Part shown: piece after piece, positions 12,291 to 21,552 of the stretch
Position numbering within the stretch: position 1 is the stretch's first letter
Layout of the letters: each line of letters begins with the position of its first letter
Origin: Diphasiastrum complanatum
Lineage: Eukaryota; Streptophyta; Lycopodiopsida; Lycopodiales; Lycopodiaceae
Reading direction: 5' to 3'
DNA: 64,000 nt
Assembly: GCA_029204225.1 (NCBI GenBank)
Contig: CM055097.1
Coordinates: forward strand, 30,827,599 to 30,891,598
The notes under the pieces: model-generated
What the model was told of the DNA's origin: nothing
What the model saw: only the letters and a program-made list of their open reading frames with translations
Database searches by the model: none
Translations under genes and position numbers: made by a program

Positions 12291-12840
12291 GTCCTCACTA
12301 TCTTGTACAACTCTGGATCATCCTCCCTCACAAGAATCTCTGCGCATACAATACGATCATAATCTCCAACAATGATGGGTTTGCTCCGCTCCTCCAATAT
12401 AATCAATAGGTGGCCATGGGGCAATCCTCTCTTCTGAAACTCCACAACATGAAGCCTTCCTATAATGCACCCAAATATCCCATCCTTCTTCAACAAATCA
12501 ATCAAGTGTTGAAGCTTCATGCTAAAAACCCTCAACACCAAATCAGGCCTATCTGCAGGTGTTTGTTGAAATCTCAACTCCCTCCTCACTTCTGACCAAT
12601 TTGGGTTCGCTGTCATTGTGATAAACAAATCGGGAGAACCCAACTCCCTAATGACGGCCATAGCATCCTAGTATTGCTGATACATATGACGCGATGAACC
12701 GATATAAGATGATGAAAGGACTATTTGCTGTCCTATGTTGCTGGTAGAATGAGCTCCAAGGGCATCAACGATGACACTGCGAATTTCTCTATGAAATCTA
12801 TCTCGATTGTTATAGATGTAGTTCATGTTGTTTTGTTGGA
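12173..12840 (-). pseudogene. Helitron Rep (HUH nuclease) part, broken
   Basis: Minus-strand frame with SPDLFITMTANPNW, FQKRGLPHGHLLI (the HUH metal-binding pair) and CMMHGPCG, all typical of the Helitron Rep nuclease that nicks and joins the ends. Just upstream, to about 12,840, translation gives the Helitron N block (IVLSSSYIGSSRHMYQQY, then a stop, then DAMAV). The interrupting stop and the frame change into the helicase show it is dead. The tyrosine motif region was not identified with certainty. Confidence 0.82.
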
Positions 12841-12973
12841 TTTATTTCCTCCACTCTCCTAAATCCCATTTTAATCTGCCTCCATTCATGCTGCATTTTT
12901 ACTCATGTTGTCGCACAATTTGCATATTTACATGTAAAATAAGATAGATGAATAAAACGCGACTGTCTACATA

Positions 12974-14344
12974 CATTAGGGGAACTCTTGAATCCAAATG
13001 GGCCTTTTGTAAAGATGCTTTTTTTTACTTTTCAAAGGTTTTATGTCCACATGGCCCAATGGTGTGTTTCCATGTGTGTTAGACCGTAATGGTGGCAGCC
13101 CAACTTCAATTTCGGGTAGCCACTTCTGAGATAAACCAATGACACTAAAATTCAAAATGAAGTGGGTGGGAAACCCGAGGCCGTTTCCTCGCACATATGT
13201 CGTCGCGTCGCGTCGTGCCTCACCACATGTGGAAGGTAGGTAGAGTGAGCACATGTGGAGGAGGAAAATAGATTGCCTATAGTAAAAGAAGTGTAGCATC
13301 TCTTTACACCATTACGTAGATCATGAAAAACTGCACACTTTTATTTTTTTGGATCACTTCAATCTGACGCATGGTTAAAAAGTTATGGCAGTTTGAAGAT
13401 TCATACCCTACTTGATATCGGAGCCAAGTGACCAATGACCTGTTCAAACTAAAAATAATGCTCTGGTCGTGTGGCTGAGATATTGTAGCATCTGTTTACA
13501 CCATTGTGTAGATAATGAAAAATTGCACACTTTTTCTTTTTGGATCACTTCAATCTGACACACGGTTAAAAAGTAATGGCCATCTGAAGATTCATACCCT
13601 CCTTGATATCGGAGCCGAGCGACCCATGGCCTCTTCTCACTGAACATAATGCTCTGATCGCGCAGCTCCAATATCGCAGCCACACGACCAGAGCATTATG
13701 TTTAGTGAGAAAAGGCCATGGGTCACTTGGCTCCGATATCTCAGCCGCGCGACCAAAGTTTTATATTCAATGAGAATAGATCATGGTCGCTCGGCTCCGA
13801 TATCAGGTAGGGTATGAATCTTCAAAGTATCATAACTTTTTAATCATGCATCGGATTGAAGTGATCCAAAAAGCAAAAGTGTGAATTTTTTTATTATCTA
13901 TGCAATTATGTAAATAGATGCTACAATATCTCAGCCACGCGACCAGAGCATTATGTTCAGTGTGAACAGGTCATTGGTTGCTCGGCTCCGATATCAGGTA
14001 GGGTATGAATCTTCAAATCGCCATAACTTTTTAACCGTGTGTCGGATTGAAGTGATCCAAAAAGAAAAAGTGTGCAATTTTTCATGATCTACGTATTGGT
14101 GTAAAGAGATGCTACACTTCTTTTACTAGAGACAATCTATTTTCCTCCTCCACATGTGGCGAGGCATGACGCGATGACATACGCGAGAGGACACGGCCTC
14201 GGGTTTCCCACCCACTTCATTTTGAATTTTAGAGTCATTGGTTTATCTCAGAAGTGGCTGCCCGAAATTGAAGTTGGGCAGTCTAATGATGTTCTCTCTC
14301 TACATTCTGAAAGGGCCCATATTGAGGCCGAAGTTCCCCTAATG
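12974..14344. mobile_element. Giant foldback (long inverted-repeat) element
   Basis: Almost the whole 1371 bp folds back on itself: the left arm 12974-13667 matches the reverse complement of 13678-14344, with only about 10 bp at the centre. Tips read CATTAGGGGAACT on both sides. Each arm holds two degenerate copies of a roughly 194-bp unit (TAGCATCT, TTTACACC, GGATCACTTCAATCTGA, GATATCGGAGCC). There is no coding capacity. It resembles a Foldback-type or very long MITE-like non-autonomous transposon. A clear target duplication was not found. Transcription would give a long double-stranded RNA. Confidence 0.85.
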
Positions 14345-14367
14345 AATACAAGGAAATTCTCACAGGC

Positions 14368-14530
14368 GAAAGAAAGGCGAAAAATGCGACACTGTGTTTT
14401 TACACATGTTTTGTGACAGGTAGAAAAGGTGACACTGCCTTACAAAATGCCAAAGGTGCCCTAGGAAAAGCGAAGGCACCTTGTAAATCAAATCCTAAGG
14501 CATTTTGTCAAAGTGACACATTTTTCGCAT
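14368..14530. repeat. Imperfect hairpin, small MITE-like
   Basis: The arms GCGAAAAATGCGACACTG and GTGACACATTTTTCGC pair imperfectly, and inner blocks ACAAAATGCC/GGCATTTTGT and AAGGTGCC/GGCACCTT pair as well, so most of the 160 bp can form one stem. Function is unknown. Confidence 0.5.
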
Positions 14531-14865
14531 CTTCACCAACGTTCATTTCAGCAAAGGCTGACGTCACGGCCTTTTCACGCTCATCCCATGCAATTGTGCT
14601 AACAGACTTGACAACAACAACAGCCACCCACGATCTCCTATAGACAACACATCCACTTTGTACTTTCTTCATCTGCACACCTGTAACATTGTGTATATAT
14701 ATTGAATACCACTTGCGTATTCAAATAACATGAACAAGTGTGTGTGTAAAATAATAGCATTAGAAGCTTATCAAAGATAGACAAAGTAGATGCCTTGCAC
14801 ATTGATTCTTTATTGTCAATAATAGGTTCATTCCTTTTACAAATTGAATTAGCTTTGTAGAGCAC

Positions 14866-16722
14866 ACGGTTTTGCCCGCTATTGTCTTGTGCTCTACCAC
14901 ATTATTGACATTTATATTTTGCTATACTTAATCTCTTTTGTTCTATGTTCAGATTTGTGTCGATATTGCTATGCTTTTCTTCATTTTGTCTGACTTTCTT
15001 GTTGTTCAATCTGGTAATTTATTATTAGCGAGCTATTATTAGTCTAGTTGTTGATGACTAATATTTAGTCTTGCCTTTCGCGAATCATTCACGATTGATT
15101 ATCAGTCAAGCTCAGTCTAGCTCTTCGCGAATCATTCGCGACTAATAATTTGTCTAGCTGATCGCGACAAATTATTCTTCTGATGTTTTGTTAATGTTTG
15201 GCTACGTAATCAAATCAACCATGATTTCTATCACTAACGTTCTGTTTGTTTTTTATAGGCGTAGTCATGCTTAGGGAAAGAGTGATATAGCTCATTCCGC
15301 TGCGCACGAACACTTTCTGTTCGAGTTCGTTTCTCGTTCGAGTTTCGAGTTCGTGTCTTTTTCATGTTCGTTTTATTTTAGAGCTATTTTTGTTTTTCAC
15401 GCACGACACACCCTCTTTCTCCAATATGGTATCAGAGCTATTTTTGTAGCCTGATAAGCTTTCACAGTACAAGACTCTACTAGCCGATAGAGTAATTGTT
15501 TTCTTGTTCTGTAACTTAGTGCCAGATTTTCATACTTAAGTCACTGATAGTTTTTCCTATCACTTAGACTAATCTTCCACATGGATTCCCAAGGGAAATC
15601 CAGTCCCATCATGGACAAGCTTGATGGAGCCAATTACCATCTATGGAAATTTAAGATGAAAATTGTACTAATGGCTAAAGAATTGTATGACGTTGTTACA
15701 GTGCAGAAGGGAAATCCAAAGTAGATGACGCAGCAATCGCCAGATGGAAGCTGAAGGATGGAAAGGCTTTTGCACTGATCATCCTCAACATTATAGATAC
15801 CCAGATCGGCCATGTATCCGAGGCCCAGACATCGAAAGAAGTCTGGGACATCTTGAGCACACTATACGAAGTGCAAGATATAGCCTCCAAGTTATATCTT
15901 AGGAGGAAATTTTACTCCCTCAAGATGGCGAATGGTAATTCCCTGCAGAATCACATCAATCAGTTCAAGAACCTGCTAAGGCAAATGGCCGCTATCGGAT
16001 CTGTCATAGATGATCAAGATACACTGATGCAACTGCTTACAAGCTTGCCAAGCTCATACGACAGCTGGGTGATGATCATCACGACACATCTAGAACTGAC
16101 TCTTTCGAGAGTCATTACTATGTTGTTGTAGGAAGACACGCGAAGGAACGAAGCCTCAAGTTCCTCAGTTGATTCTCACGCTTTATACACCAACAAGAGC
16201 ACGACTAAGCAGCAGAAGAAGAAAGGCCCGAAGCAATCAAGGCCAGACCAGAAACCACCACAGCACAAAGAATAGTCGAATCCGCAGACGAAGAAGAAGT
16301 TGTTCTGCAGATACTGCAAGCGAAACAACCACAAAATTCAAGATTGCCGGATACTGCATGCAAAGAACAACAACAAGGGGCAGTCGAATCAAGTGGCAAA
16401 TGCAGCTGCGGAAGTTCCACAGCCTATTCAAGAAGTGGATCATGATGCCTTCATGACCAACCATCAAGGAGCATCCAACGACAGTTCTTGGTTCCTGGAT
16501 TCCGGAGCCACTCAGCACATGACCATTTTGAGTCCTATACACCTTACAGTACCAAGAAATATGTTCACCTTGGTGACAATAGCACACAAGCTATTAAAGG
16601 TGAAGGTACTATAAGATTAAGCTTTGCAAATGATCAGTCTAAGCTACTTTCTAAAGTCCTGTATGTACCAAATTTGTCTACGAATCTACTCTCTGTAAGC
16701 AGAATTACAGATCTAGGACATA
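14866..16722 (+). mobile_element. Ty1/copia 5' part: LTR, Gag, protease
   Basis: An LTR-like region ends near 15,424. A primer-binding site matching initiator tRNA-Met (TGGTATCAGAGC) lies at 15427-15438. The Gag frame begins at 15581 (LDGANYHLWKFKMK), with a CCHC knuckle (CRYCKRNNHKIQDC, about 16,303) and the protease motif FLDSGATQHM (about 16,490). Copia sequence then stops and DNA transposon B sequence begins near 16,722; integrase and RT are absent. It is broken, with about four or more breaks. The LTR start is approximate and the second LTR is missing, so it cannot be dated. Confidence 0.85.
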
Positions 16723-17474
16723 GACATGTGGATATCCCTATTGATTTGGCACCTTTGCAGAGAAGAGGAGGCAAAGGAATTCAAATATCTGCTGAGGATC
16801 GTTCTCGTTACAGGGCAGAAGGAAAAAAAAACTTGGATTTATGGATAGATGGAACATTATATCCACAAGATTCAAGCACTTTGACACATCCCACATTCTC
16901 TTCAATAACTCATTTAGTTACATGGATATGCAATGTGCATAGTGGATTACTAGGATATTGTGAAAGATTGCAGAACCATGGAAAACAACTTTATATGAAT
17001 AAAGTTCACTTTTTAGAAGGTGAGTTAATTCAGATCCTCTTATTGTCAGAATAGAGATTGTCATCTCCAAAAGATGTTAGAAGAAAATGAACAACTTAAA
17101 AAAAATAATGAATCATTACAGAAGATAACAATCAATATCAAATCAGAACTAGAGCAAATGCAATCAGTCTTACAGTCTATTCGTATTAAAAACTTACAAT
17201 TATTGAAGGATGTGGATTTGGCAAAGAAGAGGGCTGAAAGTAAGAAGCGAAAGTGACAAAGTTGCAAGGATATTCAAACGCTTTCAAAAGGAGGTTATCG
17301 AAATAGAAGGATCCGTGCATTCAAGTAAGCATATTTTGAATTTTGTAAGTTTTTCAATGACATTTGGATTTAATTTCAGCTATGGTAATATTCTGTTAAC
17401 TATCTGTTTTTTTTGCAAATCTGCATTAGTAGCTCCTCAGAATATTAAAGACAATGCTTCACTAGGAATGTCCA
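16723..17474 (+). pseudogene. Element B transposase, N-terminal piece
   Basis: Translation matches the N-terminal third of the element A transposase (23289-26019, -): EGKKNLDLWIDGTLYP here against DGKKHIDLWVRGDLYP there, and SGLLGYC against NGLLGYC, followed by a coiled-coil stretch (LEENEQLKKNNESLQKI) at the place where A also has one. An open frame runs without interruption from the copia protease side across the junction into this piece. The rest of the gene continues at 32549, beyond element A and a copia insertion. Its start is lost at the copia junction, so this is a relic. Confidence 0.75.
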
Positions 17475-17477
17475 TTA

Positions 17478-17509
17478 GGGCCCTTTTTGGACTCAAAAAG
17501 GGCCTCTTC
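17478..17509 (+). repeat. Element A left terminal inverted repeat
   Basis: Starts GGGCCCTTTTTGGACTC and returns as AAAAAGGGCC, so the tip is a near-palindrome of about 27 bp that can form a hairpin. Sequence inside the match diverges from the right end, with only scattered similarity (aattataatta and related). Confidence 0.85.
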
Positions 17510-17811
17510 ACTAATTATAATTAGTGTTAATGACGACACGTGTCCCAATAAAATATTGACAATTGAGAGGGAATGGTCCGTATGACATGGCAAATTCAAT
17601 GGTGCAGATTAAATCAAGTGTGGGCCCACAAAGTACACCTCTAACATTAACCCTAGATAAAGCAATAACTATGCCTACAAGTAAACATCAACTAGCATGT
17701 CTATCTACTAGCAGCCTTATCCTAAGTGAGCCTAGTCCTTATTTCAAATTTTGAATGTTCACAAGCTTGTATCTCTCATCTCTCTCTCATTTTGTAGTCT
17801 CTCTCTAAACG

Positions 17812-17968
<157 letters not shown>

Positions 17969-18074
17969 TCTGTATACTCCACAGATATTCTATTTTTTTT
18001 TTTATTTTGGTTCACCTTATCTGAAGATCTACACACTGTTTCGCATATCCTACATTATCATTACATCATCCATT

Positions 18075-19434
18075 ATGGCCTCTACTCAATCAAGGAAGCC
18101 CAAGAATCAACTAGCTTCCATTGTTGCACACATCAAAGATTCCAATGAGCATTGGGTGCCCCATACATTTTCAACTTTTGACTAGGTTTACATGCAACCA
18201 TCGGGCAAAGGAACTCACAAGGTTGCAAAGAGGAAGCGAAACAACCAAGACTACCATTGGAAAGGAAGGATCCACGAATTCAAGATTGACCAAAACGGCG
18301 AATACCTTGCAAATGTGCAACACGTATACATGCGTCGAGATATTTTATTGGATGTGGCTATTGCTGATAGAACCATACAGTCACATTGTAGGTCTCACCT
18401 CTTTTATTCTTGTGTTAACTATTATGTTTGAATTATTATTATGTCATTGTAATGGATAATAATGTTGCATTAATGCCTAGTGCAGATGTCTTTCCTTCAA
18501 ATAGCTTCGACTGGCAAAACGTGAAGTCCTTCACTGGAAAATTCTCCGCCATACACGCCAAATATGGAGAACTAATATATGGTGGGTTGGCATCCTCTGC
18601 CCTGATCAAAATGGGCATTTTCTTTTACGATCACATGTACGAAGTTCCAAAAAAAAACTTTGGTCAAGGCAAATTAGCACCAACTTCTGAGCCTGCGATC
18701 AATTCTCACGAGTGGCCATATGTTGACCAACTGACTATTGAATTAACAAAGAGGCAATTTCTCAAAGAGATTATTGGTAATATGAAGCCAACATTCGGAT
18801 CCAAACGAGTCTACACTAGCATCTCTGTGCCGATCACCGTATTTGTTGCCATATTTAAGGCGGTCCCCTTTAGGAAAACAAACACGATGTGGGCATGGAA
18901 AGCAATAGAATCATCACTGTTGGACAACATATTTGTCGCATGGGATTCAAAGGAAATGGAGCATAAAGGATATTTAATAAGGTGTAAGCTCTCTTGTGAA
19001 ACAATGACCATAAGGTATCATATTTCACGTCAAACATGCTTCTTAAGTTTCATTTATAGGTGATATAAGTTTGGTCATGGCCGATGGGACCCTCTGGACG
19101 CGGAGACGAATCAGCAAGAAGTGGAGATATCCATACATTTGCCCCATGATGAAATACGAGAAATTCATATAAATAAGGAGTGCAGCCTAGAAGATCTTTG
19201 GCATATGCTTGGATTGACTTTTGTTGATGTGCCAGTAGACTTTGTCTTCACTCGTAATGGACAAAATGTGAGTACCTAATTTCCATCAGATTTCTGAATT
19301 TTAAATAGTAATGTTGAATAAATATAGGATTATTAACTTCGTGTCTGGTTTTGCAGATACAGAGACGAGCCGAAAAAGATCATGAATGTGTTTCATTTTT
19401 ACAAACAGGGACATTAGGAGTCCAATGGGAATAA
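18075..19434 (+). pseudogene. Element A gene 1: BAH-like protein, nearly intact
   Basis: Three exons, 18075-18387, 18486-19267 and 19357-19434, all GT-AG, about 390 codons. Exon 1 encodes a basic stretch and a BAH-like strand pattern (HWKGRIHEFK, VQHVYMRRDI). Exon 3 ends FLQTGTLGVQWE. The C-terminal part of exon 2 (VEISIHLP to FVFTRNGQN) has a ubiquitin-like beta-grasp flavour, which is speculative. The homologue in element B (34863-36193, -) has introns at the same two positions, and exon 2 is exactly 782 nt in both. Copy A carries two in-frame stops, a TAG at 18183 and a TGA at about 19061, so it is recorded as a pseudogene unless these are sequence errors. BAH domains in host proteins bind nucleosomes or modified histone tails; a chromatin role here is inferred. 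Confidence 0.6.
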
Positions 19435-19760
19435 AGGATTTAATCTAATGGAAAATAGAAAACACAATTAGTTGGTTGTGTTTTGACTCTATTCTAATAT
19501 ATTTGGTTACGTTTTGACGTTACTTTTGCGTTGTCACATTTTATATGTCTGTTACTACATTTGTGGATGTCCAAGGTTGAAACTTGTTAGGGTTTAAATC
19601 ATTTAGTGATATGCATTTTAATACTATTACTGGTTTTCTTCGAAGGTTTCTGCTAACTGGCAATTAGGATTTTTACTCATGGGCCTAGACAAGAACATAC
19701 TATATTTGGAAAAGAGCCCAAAATTTTTATAGAAGCACTTACTAAAAATAAAACCCTTAC

Positions 19761-19768
19761 TATATAAG
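19761..19768 (+). promoter_or_regulatory. TATA box of the histone H3-like gene
   Basis: TATATAAG lies 115 bases upstream of the ATG at 19883 in the gap between gene 1 and gene 2 of element A. The core matches the plant TATA consensus well and leaves room for a leader of about 85 bases. Confidence 0.5.
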
Positions 19769-19882
19769 GGTGCTTGGGTCCTCATTTCTCCACTTCATCC
19801 CTTGAGTGTCAGAGTGTCAATTTTTTTAAATTCTCTGTTTTTCATCTCTCGTGTTCTCTGATACGTTTTCAAAGGCTAACCA

Positions 19883-21091
19883 ATGTCAAAGGAAATGGCA
19901 CAGATGAAACAAACGACTAGAGATCCCAGAGTGACTGCATTGCTCCATAGGAATGCACTAGCCACCCTCGATGAGAGAGAGAGATGGGAGAGCAGAAGCA
20001 GGAGTAGGAGTTGCAGCCCTATAGCATCTCAGGAAGATCCGGCCACTCAGCGTGAAGCTGAGGAGGACATGGCCCATACAGCAGCTGCACAGGAGGACCA
20101 GACTGAGCAGCAGCAACAAGAAGACCAGCAGCAGCAGGAGGACCACCAACAACAGCAGCCAACACGAGAAAAAAGCCCTTCCCCGACAGCAACTGAGCGG
20201 GAGGAAACAATGAAGTTCCTAGATGAGGAGCTTGCGACATCGGGTGAGTTGCCGGTTCTGAATGATTATTTCTTCGACCCATTTCCACCAGCAATGGGCA
20301 TGGACACATCAAATTTAGGCATATCGGGGGACACCACACCCACCGTGTCACCTCCAAGTCACGACCCGGTGATGGGTCCGATGATGTCGTTGCTGGTGGG
20401 TGGTTCTGATGAGGGCACCCCGATGTCGAACACAACAAGGATGAAGCAGAAGGCGACCCATAGATGGTCAGAGAGAGGAGCACACGAGCAAAAAAGAAAG
20501 AATCCTCGAAGGCAGGGTCTACATCAAAGCGACGGAACCCTGCAGCTCAACAGCCATCACCACTGCCCACACCGCCAACATCGCCTCCACCACCTCCACC
20601 TCCACCGCCTCCGCCCCCATCGCCTCCACCACCACCTCCACCACCACCACCAACACCACCACCTCCACTGCCTCCAAGTTCTGCCGCAGCTGGCCCAAAT
20701 AGGACCGTAGAGCGTGGCAGGGGTAGGCCGGCCCCTTGTGCAGCACCATGGCCTGGAAAGGAGCTCCGTAGAATGCAGCCACCACCTCCTCGACTGCGTA
20801 GAAAGCGCATGATCGCAAAGTGGCTCCAGGATATACGGAGCTATCAGAAGTCCGTAAAATTTTTGATCCCTAGGGCCCCTTTTTGTGAGGCTTGTAAAAG
20901 AAATAGTCGATGAATTTTCCTTGGGGAACAGAGTTACGGCAGATGCGGTGTCCGCAATACAAGAGTCTGCGAAAATGTACCTAACGCAGCTCTTTGAGGA
21001 CTCATTTTTGTGTGCAATGCACGGGAAGAGAGTCACAATACTCCCGAAGGATCTCCACCTAGCTAGAAGGCTAAGGAGAGAGCGCAATTAA
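19883..21091 (+). pseudogene. Element A gene 2: histone H3-like protein with long tail
   Basis: The last 95 or so residues are an unmistakable H3 histone fold: alpha-N region LQDIRSYQKSVKFLI (H3: ALREIRKYQKSTELLI), then RLVKEIVDEFS, AVSAIQESAKMYLTQLFED and LCAMHGKRVTILPKDLHLAR, ending LRRERN. Ahead lies about 300 residues not found in H3: Ser/Arg and Gln/Glu-rich stretches, an acidic part (FLDEELATSGELPVLNDYFF), a Lys/Arg patch and a polyproline run (about 20,580-20,680). The usual H3 tail with K4, K9 and K27 is absent. The frame shifts twice, near the A6 run at about 20,490 and in the T5 run at about 20,880; both are homopolymers, so sequence error is possible. One base in the second joins PF directly to RLVKEI. 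Loop 1 has canonical H3 length, against CENP-A. Host capture is the likely origin. Confidence 0.85.
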
Positions 21092-21339
21092 AAATATCAT
21101 GTACATGATTTTATTTATAATATACTGGAGATTTGGTGTCAAGTATTTTCAATAATTTCAGGCTATGTGAATGCAAATTGTTGTGATTGAGTTTGATATC
21201 TGATTTCAGTACTGTTTATGTGAATGCAGTCATTTGAAAATTTTAGTATCATCTATGTGAATGCAGTGATTTAAAATTTTCAGTACTATGGGAATGGTAG
21301 TTTCTTTAACCATGTTGTAGCTAAGATAGGTTTCCATGT

Positions 21340-21432
21340 CATGGCATGGAAATCATGCAAGGCGCGACCAGGGGATGTTTGACCAGGTCAAACGGGCCCT
21401 GGTCGCTCCTTGGCGTGAAAATCACGCCACGT
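21340..21432. repeat. Hairpin between convergent genes of element A
   Basis: A stem of about 35 bp pairs catgGAAATCATGCaaGGCGCGACCAGG-like sequence with its inverted copy (CCTGGTCGCTCCTTGGCGTG), closing on an inner palindrome GTTTGACCAGGTCAAAC. It sits about 250 bases past the H3-like stop and about 120 before the end of gene 3. It could act in 3' end formation, or be a small insertion. Confidence 0.7.
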
Positions 21433-21552
21433 AAAAAAAGAAGGAAAAATCTTTATCAGAAAAAAAAATTAAAAATTCAATGAATAAGCACATCATATAA
21501 TGACAACAGAGAATTAGGAGAGTCCACAAGAAAAAAATGACAAAATCTTTAT

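Larger units (their letters stand above)
9928..12840 (-). mobile_element. Helitron relic (Rep plus PIF1-type helicase)
   Basis: A rolling-circle transposon remnant read on the minus strand, 5' to 3': Helitron-like N part, HUH Rep part, and PIF1 helicase. At about 9960-10125 a further piece (VEDYVHQFEVLE, then VVIDKALCDVE) resembles the helicase-proximal segment VEDYVEELGQ...ILVDRALLDVE at about 11,830-11,940, so part of the element is present twice. I did not find a convincing 5' TC end or 3' hairpin-CTRR end, so the true termini are undefined. Confidence 0.8.

Noticed and set aside
12974-14344. Foldback element as a relative of element A
   Set aside because: Tips (CATTAGGGGAACT) share only a short G-rich look with A's ends; no internal similarity was seen.
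20557-21087. Trp/Gly/Val-rich frames opposite the H3-like gene
   Set aside because: Antisense of the polyproline run and the H3 domain; composition is an artefact.
20885-21091. The H3-like domain as a centromeric histone (CenH3)
   Set aside because: Loop 1 has canonical H3 length and the C-terminal motif is H3-like; CenH3 usually has a longer loop 1 and a different end.
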